NCBI GenBank assembly: GCA_025174535.1
Contig: JALBUN010000023.1
Location: 2,170,001-2,234,000, forward strand
DNA: 64,000 nt
Origin: Cantharellus purpuraceus
Taxonomy: Eukaryota > Basidiomycota > Agaricomycetes > Cantharellales > Hydnaceae
Reading direction: 5' to 3'
Shown: positions 40,541 to 52,377 of the stretch, in pieces
Layout of the letters: every line of letters starts with the position of its first letter
Position numbering within the stretch: the stretch's first letter is position 1
Notes under the pieces: generated by a model
Databases searched by the model: none
What the model was told of the DNA's origin: nothing
The model's input: the letters and a program-made list of their open reading frames with translations, nothing else
Made by a program: the position numbers and the translations under genes

Positions 40541-42929
40541 TTAAGGAATGTATATTCTTGAATAACCTTCCACACTGGGCGTCCAGGCAGGTCAAAACAT
40601 GAAAACGGTCAATAAGCAGAGGGGGAAGCACATACCTACGGCGACAGCACGGACAAGTGTGCTTTGAGGCTGGGAAGCGTGACGCAAGATTCGCACGACA
40701 GTCATCACATAGAGCGAGGCATCTAAAACAAGGTCTTCAACTTCAACAGCAAATCAAATGTTCTCAGAAACATGCCTGCAAGGCCAACATATAACTTCCC
40801 TGGCCTCCACTGTGCACACCACGCAATTCCGTCTCGTATCTTCTATCTCATTGCGGGCTGGGCCCACTTTTGCGCTGCGTCTTTCTTCGATAAAACTTAG
40901 CCAGCCATCTTCAGGGCGTGCGAAAAGACGATTGTATTGTCGACGTGTAAGGGGGCTGGTACCCGCATTCGCGACATGCGCCAGGAGAACAGGCGCGAGG
41001 GGCGGCGACTGAGCACGCCTCGTCGGGGAGGAGATATCTGCATACAGTCCGACAGCTTCACGATCCTCCCAATCGGGATCCGTGTCAGTGTCTGAGGGCG
41101 AGACTGAGGGAGATCGCGAGCGATTACGATGATCCACCGCGTTATCATCGACAAACTCGTCTTCGTCATCGCTTACGGCTTCACCTCTCAAAAATCGCTG
41201 ATAGACGTCTTCTTCTGGGTCAGTGGCCATACGCTCAAAGGGAGGACTCCAAGTATCCTCCTCACGGACAGGCTGAACAGATGGGTCGGAGTTCATGTGT
41301 CTCCCAAGCCGCTTCCATAATGCTTTAAGCAGCCTTCTCCACGAACCTTTGAGCAACGCCCAAACACCGCCTAAAAATCTCGCCCATTCGCGCAACCATA
41401 CCATGTCTATCCAAGTGTCACTCTCGTTCACCGTGACAGCCTTCACCCGCTTGATCTCATGTCCAAAACCACCGCTTCCGCCGCTAATCCCTACGAGCTC
41501 GGCACGACCAAGTCTAACTTCTGCGCCATTACAGGACGTGGGACCTGCGCCGACACCAATGACCTCATTCCCTAACCCTGCAGCACTTGTGGCATCAAGA
41601 CTGGCAGTCCCAATCCTGAGCAACGCAACAGCAAAATCTTCATCCCAATTTGGAGCAAGAGTGCGAGCGTGGCCAAGGAGAGGACGAGTAATGCGTCCTT
41701 CGAGCAATAGTTGTGTGAGCACATGGAGAGACACTGTCAGAAGAATGATAATCAGGAGGACCGATTCAAGAAGTGACGGAAGGTAGTTGATGAGCGGGTA
41801 GGGTGTTGGTGAGAGGAACAGAACATAGTGGAAGTGGATGAGGGTGAGTATGCCGCAAATTGCTGTAGGAACGAGTCGTTGGTTGACCCATTTTCGCCGA
41901 ACGCCTAAAGTGTGGATCATGGTGAGCTAGCATGGATGTATGTGAGCACGTTGGTGGTCCCTCAGAAAGACAGACATACTTGAAGGAGGGGGACAATAAT
42001 AGTAACAAGCACATGTCTATCAGGGCGGGTGGGACCTTGATCCCCGGGTTTGATTTGATGGGTTATTGGAGATGAATATATGTGGAGAAGAAAAGCGTAT
42101 CCAAACTTGATGGTCAGAGTCAGTATCATAACAGTCAGAAAAGAGGTGAACAATTACTAAATTGAATGGTGATGATGGTGAGTTACCCCTGCACCTTGGT
42201 AAGTGAAGAAATCGCGCTTGGAGAAAGCTGGAGCAAACGCACCGGCCCTCGAGACCTCTCATGAGTGCCTCGATCGACAGGGCAACACAAACAGATACGA
42301 ATGTGCTCCAGCATACGTCCTTCATTTCTGCACGACTTCCCCATTCGGCGACGGAAGACAGCAAGAATGAAGAGGGAAAAAAATCACTAGCTTGCAATAA
42401 TATGACGGTGAGACGAGCAAGGGACCGCCACAGAAGGTAGAGCGAAGGACAGCGAATTAAAGCGCGGGAGAGAATAGAGGAAAGGTTGAGGGGGAGGAGT
42501 AGAGCTAGCAGAAGGCGAAACGTGGACTGGCGTGACCTCGAGTGAGCATATTGACGCGTAAGACGGCGGAGGAGAGTGTGTCGAGGGGGCACGACAATAT
42601 GTTGTATTCGATTGAGGAGAAGAGCCTAAGAAATTCAGTATATTTTGAGAAGCAGCGGTAATATCGATGCGGATGCTGACCATCACCAAAAGAGTCAGAG
42701 CATACCCACTAGTGAGAAAGGCCCATGGTCCTGGCAGGCTCACGAGGAACGGACGCGAGTGTTGCCCACCAGAACTTCCCGCCTGATGCGCCTGGGTTTC
42801 TGCAGTGAGAAGGCCATCGACGCGGCGTATATGGTTTAAGAATCTCGTCGGCATAGACAGCATCGACCTCAAGGCTACTGAAGACATATTTGTTGTCGTC
42901 GAGAGCAGCGAGCTCATGTTCGCCGCCAT
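40541..42929 (-). CDS. Multi-pass membrane RING E3 ligase, Asi1/Asi3-like
   Basis: Probable inner-nuclear-membrane or ER ubiquitin ligase. The start at 42929 gives MAANMSSLLSTTTNMSS. Hydrophobic segments include WAFLTSGYALTLLVMVSIRI, CWSTFVSVCVALSIEAL, ICGILTLIHFHYVLFL and SVLLIIILLTVSLHVL, consistent with at least four or five TM helices. An acidic disordered part follows, then a C-terminal RING: CVVCTVEAREVICWPCRCLA continuing LCDDCRANL and HTCPCC. The last exon gives VEGYSRIYIP before TAA at 40541-40543, matching the GYSK tail of yeast Asi3. The C-R-C in place of C-x-H is the Asi-type variant. The RING is assembled across a GC-AG intron (40723-40775). Shares a 46-bp divergent region with PGS1. 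Confidence 0.8.
40723..40775 (-). other. GC-AG intron inside the RING domain
   Basis: On the minus strand the donor reads TTGCAG|GCATGT and the acceptor TTTTAG|ATGCC. Only this 53-nt removal joins CWPCR to CLALCDDCR; using the nearest GT donor leads to a stop within six codons. Confidence 0.7.
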
Positions 42930-42975
42930 CGGGTCATATTAGTCAGCCACTGCTGGCGTTTCAGGGCCTCAGGAA

Positions 42976-44628
42976 ATGTCCTTGTCGCGACTCGTCGCGA
43001 CTCTCTCGCAGCCATGTATCCCCGTCAATGCAAGAGATGTGCGTGTATTACATTCTCCGGTTCAGTTCTACAACACGCTCCTGGTTCGTCGCCGCGATGG
43101 TCGTGTCGTCGTGAATGCTGATAATTCGGCTAGGATATGATACATCGCGCCAGACGTCGCATATTTCTCTCCTCGCTCTATATTGGCACTTCTGAAGATC
43201 ATTTGGTGAATTCTTTCGTAACTTGTCGTGCATTAGGAATTTCATAAGTATAACAGATACAATCCTTACATGACTCCCTTGCCTTGAATCCTCGTCTAAA
43301 TCTCCATCTCAACCTCGACCTCCTGAGATCCACCAGGCCTGGTCCAGTTTCTACTGCATCTCTACTGGCACCTTTGGTGGCGTCTTTCCCTGACAGAGTG
43401 CACGTTCATCTCTTCAGGTCCCCCAAACTTCAGGGTGTCCTTGCAAAAATAGTGCCTAGACGATTCGATGAGGGCTGGGGCACATGGCACGCTAAAGTAT
43501 ATGGCGTTGATGATGAAGTCCTCATTAGTGGGTGAGTGTGTACGTATGTCTCTTCTTCCCTTTGCAGTAGCCACCCATTTTACCTCAAGTGCTAATCTCA
43601 ACAAGTCATACTTCACCAACCGTCAAGACCGTTATCTGCATTTTATGTCCTCCCCAGCCATGTCTAACTATTGTTTTGACTTTCTGCGGCTTTTCTCGCA
43701 CCTATCATATCGCCTTCTTCCTCCCAAGACTTCTCATACGCAATTCACACTCCACTGGTCTGATGGCAATGTCGAGCCTACAAAGATCCAACGCATTGCA
43801 GAACAAACACTAACTAAATTCCAATCGTCCCAGCGACAAATCAGCGCACCTCCAGCAGGAGACACATTTGTTATTCCCATGGTCCAGGCTGGTCATCTGA
43901 ATGTTCGGGAAGAGGAATGCTGCATCGCGTTGCTTTTCTCTTACATTGCTAGCATGCCTGATGCTGCACATAGTGTTGTTGATCTCACTAGTGGTTATTT
44001 TGCTCTCCATCAACCGTATCAGGATCTCCTTATACGATCTCCAGCAAGCAGTCGCATCATTGCCGCAGGTCCCAGAGTAAGGGTTGATTATGACCGTCGC
44101 GACAATTAATGAGCTGGATCTTCTCAGGCTAACGGTTTTTATAACTCAAAGGGCATATCCGGCCGAATTCCGGAAGCATATACTTTACTTCAGAAACGTT
44201 TCTGGCGGAAAGTCTTGCACGCAAATCGCGCGTGTCGTGCAACGTCTAGTCCGGGAATCGAGCTAAACGAATGGGAAAAGGATGGCTGGACGTATCACGC
44301 TAAAGGTGCATGCCACTTTAACCCGCGTACCACTGCTGATACCAATCACCAACTAGGCATTTGGTATCGCTCGACATGGAGAGCTCCACCAGAGCTTACT
44401 CTATTCGGCTCAACAAACCTCAACTCACGTTCAGCAAATCTGGACACAGAGCTCTCCTTTTTGATGCACACGGGCTCTTCAACACTACGCGAACAGCTAG
44501 ATGCCGAGGTACAGAATCTACATGCAGGGGCACACAGGGTCGATGAGACCAATTGGCGCAGAAGTGATCGAAACGTGAGATTAGGCACTCGGGCTTTGGT
44601 TGCTTGTGGTGTGAAGGGAATGCTATAA
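42976..44628 (+). CDS. PGS1: CDP-diacylglycerol-glycerol-3-phosphate 3-phosphatidyltransferase
   Basis: Mitochondrial enzyme making phosphatidylglycerophosphate, the committed step to cardiolipin; phospholipase D superfamily. The start at 42976 gives MSLSRLVATLSQPCIPVNAR, then DVRVLHSPVQFYNTLL joined by an intron to DMIHRARRRIFLSSLYIGTS. Later exons contain the first HKD motif as WHAKVYGVDDEVLISGANLN, followed by KSYFTNRQDRYLHF. The second HKD-like motif is YHAKG, split by an intron from IWYRSTW, with LTLFGSTNLNSRSANLDTEL. ANGFYNSKGISGRIPEAY is family-typical. Ends at 44628, only 24 bp from the stop of the convergent DTD gene. Some exon borders (43220-43290, 44070-44130) are approximate. Confidence 0.9.
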
Positions 44629-44652
44629 TGATGAAAAGTATACTGTAATCAT

Positions 44653-45485
44653 CTAAACTTCACCGCTCTTATTTTGATCTGCGATCTCTCTATTATGGGC
44701 ACGTGCTGAGGGTTTGGTAGGCTTGCTGTCACTGGACTGCACATACTCAAATTTCCGTGAATCAAGCGTGAATGTCACGGGTCCATCGTTGGCTAATGAC
44801 ACGCTCATCATTGCCCCGAACTTGCCATCTGAAGTAAGATTTGAATGATCTAAGGCACGGACATATCGTACAGAACGTACCCTTGATATTACCTGGTCTA
44901 TACAATTCACGCATTCGCTGCAGAAAAGCGGAGTACATCTCTTTGGATTGCTCACTCCCCTGAATGGCGATCTAAAATCGTTAATATGCGGAATGAAGTG
45001 TGGCGCGTACCATAGCTCGGTGAAAATCTGGCTTGCTTCCTTTGATTGTGTTGGCTAGAAGGGTAAACTGAGAGACGCAAAGGACGTCGCCCGAGATGTC
45101 TTTCACACTTTGACGCCACATTGCCCCCTCGGCATCATCAAAAACGCGTAGAGACAGGCTGCAATGATCTCAGATGAGCACAACGATGGAGAGGTATATG
45201 CAAGACTTGTGGCATATCCTCAAACGCACATTTTCTTGGCGATGTACTCGGAATCCAAAGACTTATCATCTATAGTGCGTGGAATGATGCTTAGATCTCT
45301 ACTTTAACACCTTAAATCTTCTGCGTACCCGCTCCGATGCCGAGCAAGACGACGAGTCCCTTCGAGATAGAGGAGACAACCTCGCCATCAACTGCCCAGA
45401 TGGTGAGTGAGGAATAGTGAGCAGACAAGCTTTTTCACTCACCAGACACTGAGGCTGAAGCAACTCGTTGTACAACAGCTCGCAT
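44653..45485 (-). CDS. DTD1: D-aminoacyl-tRNA deacylase (DTD1 type)
   Basis: Removes D-amino acids mischarged on tRNA; cytosolic. The start at 45485 gives the family opening [15 protein letters not shown]. Later exons include [40 protein letters not shown] and the catalytic-site segment [20 protein letters not shown] (SQFTL is the first signature). The second signature is [20 protein letters not shown], equivalent to the usual GAF/YGA-M-V-NDGPVT motif. The C-terminus is a Lys/Ser-rich tail ending KSGEV. Four or five exons. Divergent from a cyclophilin gene with only 39 bp between start codons. Confidence 0.9.
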
Positions 45486-45524
45486 TCGGCGTGATGACGT
45501 GACGTCTGTGACGAGTCCGATTTC
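45486..45524. promoter_or_regulatory. 39-bp divergent promoter shared by DTD1 and the cyclophilin
   Basis: The start codons of two head-to-head genes are separated by only 39 bp, containing ACGTCTGTGACG-like sequence with repeated TGACG half-sites (CRE/ATF-like). Both transcripts must begin within this stretch or inside the neighbour's first exon. Confidence 0.55.
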
Positions 45525-46311
45525 ATGAGTGGCAACGTACTCCTCGAGACCAGCCTTGGCCAAATCGAACTGGAGCTCTACTGGGATCACGCACCTAAAG
45601 TCTGTGCATGACACCAAGCTTTGAATCGGCGAGACTGATGTGGCCGCCACAGACATGCAAGAACTTCAAGGAACTCACGTCGCGTGGCTACTATAACGGT
45701 ATCGTATTCCATCGTATCATCCCAGTCAGTTATGTTCTCTCGTGCTGGTGTTGGACTTCTTACGACGAATGAATCAGGACTTTATGGTACAAGGCGGTGA
45801 CCCGACTGGTACCGGACGGGGGGGAACGAGCATCTACGGACAACGCTTGTGCGTGAATTAACCTAGTAACTTGTACCTCTTGACAATTTAACTCTGCGCA
45901 GTGAAGATGAAATACATCCAGAGCTGCGCTTCGTTGGTGCGGGTGCGTAGATGCGTGTTTACTCTACCAAGCCGTATGATGACTGACATCCCGAAGGTGT
46001 ACTTGCAATGGCAAACTCCGGTCCAAACACAAACGGTATGTAGTTTGCATGATGTAGCGCAGATTTCTGACGCCCTTAACGGTAGGATCGCAATTCTTCT
46101 TGACCCTTGCACCAACTCCGTTCCTGGATGGCAAACATACTATTTTCGGTCGGGTCAGGACTGGCATTCGTGTGCTTCAACGATTGGGAGCCGTGGCGAC
46201 GGACACCCAAGACAAGTGGGTGTACAATGCATTGCAGTAGAATGCCCTAGCCTTATGTCACTTTGCAGACCAAAAGAAGATGTCAAAATACACAAGGCTC
46301 GTGCAGTTTAA
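45525..46311 (+). CDS. PPIL1: Peptidyl-prolyl cis-trans isomerase, PPIL1-type cyclophilin
   Basis: Small cyclophilin; PPIL1 relatives act in the spliceosome. Seven exons join in frame to 156 residues: 45525-45599, 45653-45724, 45778-45848, 45902-45942, 45997-46035, 46086-46215, 46269-46311. The sequence opens [20 protein letters not shown], then [40 protein letters not shown], and [20 protein letters not shown]. The active-site region [20 protein letters not shown] is intact, with the FHRII Arg, QGGD Gln and SQFF Phe of working isomerases. It ends [10 protein letters not shown]. No RNA-binding or other extra domain. Confidence 0.93.
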
Positions 46312-47507
46312 ATTGACTGTGGTTGTAAGCTGCCCCTCGTATTATCATCACATTTTATTCACAAAATGCTAAAATGGAACGTCTCGCTGTAACACTCGCT
46401 GAGGTTCATGTAGATAGTCGCGAGTACATTGAATCCATTTTATTCCAGGTCCACAAAACAGAGCGATACACTTCAGGTTATCTATTCAGGGCCGATAGCG
46501 TTGTCTGTGTTATAAAGGTGAGAAAGTGAAAGAAGAGTTGCCGTGACGTAAGGGGAGTATGAAGTCGATTGCTACAAGCATGTTATAGCTGCGTCTCTCC
46601 ATGGCCTCAATTGCGACTTCTCCTGTCCGTGGCATCCCAGTCATGTTAGTATTTCGTTGCTGCAGAGCACTTGAGTGGATTTTATAGTCGTCTCCGCGCA
46701 AGTCACAAAGTGGATCTTCATCACCCCAGGAGACGCCGGCCCTAGCCCGAGTTTCCTGCTTCCAGGACATGCCAAGATATCGTCACTCCCAGGACATAGT
46801 CGCCAGTAACGTTGGACATGAATCTGAGAGCAGCAGTGTGTCCGCTAACAGAAAAGCAGACTAAGCTGCAGCACGCAGCCACTCATAAATATATCCCTGA
46901 GTCTGACGTGACCGTAAAGCGATACTGAATAAACTGTATTCAAACGCAGTTAGGATCTAAATCTGCTAGGTAATTAGGTAGTTGCACATATGATCTACCG
47001 CATGCTACTCACTCTGGCTGACATGCTCTTTGGAAACGTATAGACGTTTGTTATACTTAATATTGTTATGATATGCACGCGCGATGCAGTCCGGCATATA
47101 CAACATTTCACCAACGTCATCAGCAGTTACAATCCGACGATGAGAAAACAGCCGAATTATGGTGATGCCAAAAGTCCCATGCATGCTTACATAGCCCTGC
47201 TGCCCATCCTGGCACGTTGCTTGAGGAAATCTTAGGCTATCATAAATAGATAGGTATCGTGAAAATAATAGCACACCGGGGTCGAAGAAAACATCATCTA
47301 TTATCCTCACGACACAGTCACAGTCGTCAACTTACCCAATGAATAAACATCCATTCGAAGCGATGACCATATGCAGCAATAGACACAAGTGGCTAAGACA
47401 AGTGAAACCTGGCGACAAGAGACAATGGTGCGATTAGGGGACAATCCGATAAACCAGATGAAAGAACGAGAAAATTGAAGGACCGGCTAGGAATGAGAGA
47501 CAACTTG
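46312..47507. other. 1.2-kb intergenic region
   Basis: Between the cyclophilin and CDC4 3' ends. It has a 51-codon ORF at 46374 (MERLAVTLAEVHVDSREYIE...) with a GTGAGA donor-like site near its end, and a 101-residue minus frame at 47005-47310; neither is recognised. Confidence 0.4.
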
Positions 47508-50262
47508 CTAACGACCTCGGCCACTCGTCGACCTTGTCCTCGGTCGTGTGGGAGTATCTTCATTAAATAGAGGCAACTGGCTCAATGTTCCGCCGCGGGT
47601 TGGCCTCGTGTCAGTAGGGTACAAGCCAGCGTCGCTCAGAGCCCGGTCGACTAGCCTTGTTGAGGGTCCTGCCGACGCTCCTGGAACACTCCAGCCGCGG
47701 GTAACCAATGGATCATCCTCATCTCCTTCGTCTACAACCTCCATGTCGCTCACCCCCACGCTCACGTCAGCGTCAGGGTCATGATCGTGATCAGGCTCCG
47801 CCTCGTCCTCGCTTACTTCATCGGAAATACTCCCACTCATTTCCCCAATCCAGTCTTGGTCGTCAGCATCTGCTCCAAAGTCCCAGACATCCAAGTACGT
47901 TGTGTCAAGCCTGTTACTTGCTGCAACACACCATCTGCCATCAAAAACGACCTGCCAGACACCAGTAATGCCGGTCAGTAGGTCACGAACGACCCCGCCA
48001 TCGCGCACGTCCCACATCTTGAGCGTGCCATCTGAACCACTCAACACCTTGAATTCGTCATGCTGAAAGCAAGTGATCGCTCCTGTGTGCGCTGCAAGTG
48101 TATGCTGCAGTTGACCGGTGGACGGATCCCAGATGCGAAGTGTCGAATCGGCAGCAGCAGAAACAAGGTGAGAGGGCGACAAGCCGAGCAGGCCAACAAG
48201 TGAAGTGTGCCCTTGCAGCGTATGCAAACATTGCCCCGTTTTGAGACTCCATATACGAACTGTACTGTCCATAGATCCGGAACAACACTGGTTACGCACG
48301 GGATCTAAGACAACGCTGTACACTAACGAAGCACCGTGATTGAGTACTTGAACCGGACGGTAACAGTATGCACTAACCTTTTTGCGTGTGTCCCGCAAGG
48401 GTCCAGGTACATACTCCGTCGATGATATCCCAGATCCTCACGGTGCAGTCATAGCTTCCCGACACCAGGGTTCTTCCACGAGCAGCCAGGGCGCGTACCG
48501 CTTGTTCGTGGCCGGTGAGCAGCCGTAAATGATATGGATTATCGTCTGTATCCTCCTGAAGACAAAGTGAGCAAGGAATCTGTGAAGACAAATCTAGCTC
48601 ACCTCCGCGGGGTCGCCTTCAGAATCATTTGCACCATAACACATGTACTCATCTTCGCCTGGTCTGGGAAGAGTCCATACGCGAAGCGAGTGATCCCTGC
48701 TGCCAGTGACGATCATGGAGCGCTTAGGCCACTTCTCTCTCTTAATCCCTCCACCTTCGATTTCTATATCAAGCCATTCCGGTTTGACGATAGCCAAGCA
48801 CCGTACAGTACTGGTATGGCCTCCAAATACATGTGTGCACCTGCCGTTGGAAAGGTTCCACACTCTAACTGTCCTGTCCGTGGAGCCGCTCACAAGCGTG
48901 TTCTTCGTGGCGGCAAGCGCCCAGACTCCACCCTCGTGACCTTCCAGCGATCGCAGCTGTTGGCCGGTGGTAGGGGAGTAAACATGGATAGAATGATCGT
49001 CTGAAGCGGAAATAATGCGATTGTGAGAAAAGAGGAGGCATGTGACGACTGCACCACCATGAGCGGCGACGGTGAGACGCCGTGGGTTGGTGTTATTCAT
49101 CCAGCGGGTCCGAGTGAGATGTCGAGACTTGAATAATATCTTGTACGGATGTGGAAGGGGTAGGTCGTTTTCTCCAGGTTTACCCATCCGATTACGTCTA
49201 GAGCAAACCGCGTCTGCAAAGGCGCGCTCAGGCTCACCACCAAACCAGATTTTAGTCGTCTTGAGAAGCTCTCGCCAAAGGATAGGGTCTGAATCAATGA
49301 TAGCACGCCATGACTTGGATACTTTAGAAGCGCGAGCGAGAGTGGAATATGGGAGATAGCTAAGAATGATTGAGGTGAGCTCGGGGGGTAGAAGAGTTAA
49401 GAAATCGCGGGCGAGAGTGGGGGTGAGCACAGAGTGGAGGGTTCTCAGCACGGGCAGAGGAGAGTGGCGGAGAAGGGTGAGGAGAAGATGCGATTGAAGA
49501 GCCGGGGGGAGATTGTTGAAGTGCGTCAGGATGTGTGGCAAGGTCATGAGGGTTGTGAGGGTGATATCAGGCTGGAATGGTACGTTTGATGCGTTTGGCT
49601 GAGGAGAAGAAACCGTACTCGGGGGTGCAGATGGCCATGCAGTGGCAGGAGGAGACCCATTTGGGGAGGGGAGAGGGGAGGGAGGCGCTGCCGCATTTGC
49701 TGTGCTTAAGGTGGCACTGCGCATATCGAGGCCAGAAGCTCGGGGTTTCTTTCTGGGGGGTGGACTGCTGTTAGCATTGACGATGGTAGGTGGGCTAAAT
49801 GCCTCCACGCCCTCCATTTCACTGCCGATACTATGGGACCTCTTCCTGCCGTACCGCTCGACAGCTTCTACGAGACCGACTGTATGTTCCTTGTAGCTGT
49901 CATCATCACGTTTGAGCATGCGCCAACCATGTCCAGCTACAACTTCCTCCTCTTCGGCCATTTCTTGTTCCCCTTGGGTACCATCTTGGAACGTCGCGCG
50001 CGCGCCGCCGGGAAACTCAACGGGAAACCGTCGAAGCGAGCGTGGTAAATGCGCATTGAGAAGAGGGTATTGCTTAGGATCCTTGGGTGAAGATGGTGGT
50101 GGCAATGGTGGGAGTGGGATTGGCGCGTACGTGGTCGTGGTCTTGGTCGTGGTCGTCACGCTATGGACGAAATAAAGACGAGATGAAATAGAAAGACATA
50201 ACTACTTACACAGTAGTATTAACTGATGGCGCGAGGTATAGCGACGGACGCGACATGCTCAT
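47508..50262 (-). CDS. CDC4: Cdc4-type F-box/WD40 substrate receptor of SCF ubiquitin ligase
   Basis: Recognises phosphodegrons of cell-cycle proteins for SCF; nuclear. The start at 50262 gives MSMSRPSLYLAPSVNTTV, followed by an intron. The N-terminal third is disordered, with a basic patch PPPRKKPRASG. A dimerisation-like helix LQSHLLLTLLRHSPLPVLR precedes the F-box (LTLLPPELTSIILSYLPYST, then SKSWRAIIDSDPILWRELL). Seven or eight WD repeats follow, with clear SGSTDRTVRVWNL, VTGSRDHSLRVWTLP, SGSYDCTVRIWDI, SGSMDSTVRIWSL and AAADSTLRIWDP. An acidic and Asp/His-rich tail (EPDHDHDPDADV) ends TRSTSGRGR. Introns at about 50160-50215, 48560-48600 and 48310-48380. Arg residues at blade tops that bind phosphate appear kept. 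Confidence 0.9.
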
Positions 50263-50362
50263 GGTAGGAGGTCAAGATGAGGATGCGGCGCTAAATTCCC
50301 TGGGGGGCCGTGTGGACTTTTATGGTTCCGGCACCCACCCAAACCAAATACAAAATCGTAAA

Positions 50363-51518
50363 TTATTCCTCTCTACTCTTTCTATTATCAGGCATACTCT
50401 CCAGTTGACTGCGACTCCTCATTCGTGATCTGCGCTTGGCATACCACTCCCATGCCAGCCGCACCACCTCTCCGTCCGCATCATATGGTGTAGGAATCTC
50501 ACTGTACCCTGGGCGAGCCGTGGGATGTCGCACATAAACAGCAGAGCAGGTTGCAAACGATGGCTCAATGTAGGCGGGGATAAAAATGAAGGGAGCAGCG
50601 TAGTCAGGTAGCACGAACGGTGTGAGTGATGTGTCTTTGGTCCATGGCTGACCCTCCACAGTCCGATGTGTTTGCTTTTTGGAGGCAGCTGGTTCAGTAA
50701 TTGCCTGAGCAGCGTTTTCGTCCTCTCCCTGAGAACTTTCTTCGCTTTCTGCAGCCTCTTCGTCCTCAGGTTGAGCAGCAGCTTCGTGTTCACTTTGAGC
50801 TTCGGTGGCTGTCTCAGGCCTTGATTTGTGCTTGTGCTTAAGAAATCTGATAGCGGAAGGGTCAACAGACACCATGTCTCCCGGCGCCAGTCGCGTGTTG
50901 GCATTCGTGTGCTGTTTTTACATGTATTAGACGTTGTTCGTGTAAAATAAGTGAAACGCACGCACCGCTCTTCCGTTGAGCTTCACATTGCCATGTACAA
51001 CTAGTCTCCGTGCCTCGTATACGCTATGTGCGAAACAACAGCGGAAGATGAAGACATCGATCCTCCGCTCCACCTCACTGAACATCAAACTTCCTACAGG
51101 CGCAAGTGCAGTCCTTGCCTCCCGTTCGGTTTGTCTTTGTATTTTTTCTGCCTCTTCTTTCCGCTTTGCCCATTTGGCAAGCGAGAGCGAATCTCCCAAG
51201 ACGGTTTTACGCGGGCGAACATCTGGTAATGTCGCAGGTAGGTACCATCTTCTGAATGTTTTCTCACTAACATAATCTCCGTGGTATGCTCTGACGAGAC
51301 GTTTGGAGATCCATCGCTGTTGGAAGAGCGTCTGTGACGTTCGGTCGAATGTGGCTTCTGATACCTTTGGGCCCAATGAACGTTTCCAGAGATTGTAGAG
51401 GTTGTGAGGTGACCAGCTCTACCATGGAGAGTCAGCTATGCACACGTATCAAGCAGCCAGAATAAACAACCATGCGAGGGAGTGCCCGCGTGTGAGCGAA
51501 CACATTCTTGTCTCTCAT
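50363..51518 (-). CDS. NAM9: Mitochondrial small-subunit ribosomal protein uS4m (Nam9)
   Basis: Mitoribosome 37S subunit protein. The start at 51518 gives MRDKNVFAHTRALPRM, joined by a short intron to SWSPHNLYNLWKRSLGPKV. Conserved features are FQQRWISKRLVRAYHGDYV, RRWYLPATLPDVRP, and the S4 RNA-binding domain VERRIDVFIFRCCFAHSVYE continuing ARRLVVHGNVKLNGR. The next exon is NTRLAPGDMVSVDPSAIRFL. A fungal-type acidic insertion (about 60 residues, Glu/Ala/Ser-rich) precedes the C-terminal PFIFIPAYIEPSFATCSAVY and ARPGYSEIPTPY, typical of Nam9. Three exons. Stop lies 100 bp upstream of the CDC4 start. Confidence 0.9.
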
Positions 51519-52377
51519 CTGCCTAGACGATGGACACCGACTACGCCTGTCACGTGACTTATATCTCAAGTGCTGGGCACAGCGATGATGTATAGTTATT
51601 GAGCTGAGCATGCGTGCAGGGGACACCAATAATCACTAACACGTCATTTGGGCAACACTTTGCGGCCAACACACGAGCTCGTCCTAGTGCCAAAGTACGC
51701 ACAGTGTCATGTTAGTACGCTGTGAATAGTTATCTGGGATGCCAGATTGTCGACATCGATGGCAGGAGAGAATAAAGCGTATGGAGACTATGTAAACCGA
51801 TTTATATGAACGTCACCTAAGGTGGAAGCGAGCAGACACCAAACCGGGGCATATTTGGCCTGTTAGAACAGCTACTAACGTCTGTGGAATAGCACTTGAT
51901 TTCCTTCTTGGGTGCCCATAGGCTTTGCTCCTGGCACTACTGGTGGCATCATCACATTGCTTGCCATGGTTCCCGAACCACCAGCCACTGGAATTTCAAT
52001 ATATCGATCCCAAGGGTGAAAATACACTCATGCAACTCCAGAATTAGTCATGATTCCAGAACTTGCAGTTAGCATTATTCGCAGGGGAATAGTCCGAATG
52101 TCCAGATGGATCCGACGAGCACAGCACAACAAAAGGTCGAAAGAAATTATCTCTTGACAGTCAACCAGAGGATTGTTCTCTCCTTGAATCACAGCAAAGA
52201 CTTGGGGTCTGGAAGCCAGAGCTATGACAGGTAATGGCGAGTGATTATTCACAGCAACAAGGGATGATTGCGATCGTCATCGTTCACCAGGGAATGAATC
52301 CTATCGGATCCATATTCCGACCAGTGCGGTTGCGCGCGAGAAACGCGTCGCCGCAAAGTCTGTCACGTGATGGGAAC
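51519..52377. other. 0.86-kb divergent intergenic region
   Basis: Between the starts of NAM9 (-) and the glutaredoxin-like gene (+). Nothing beyond promoters is recognised; a short minus frame at 52028-52252 has no match. Confidence 0.45.
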
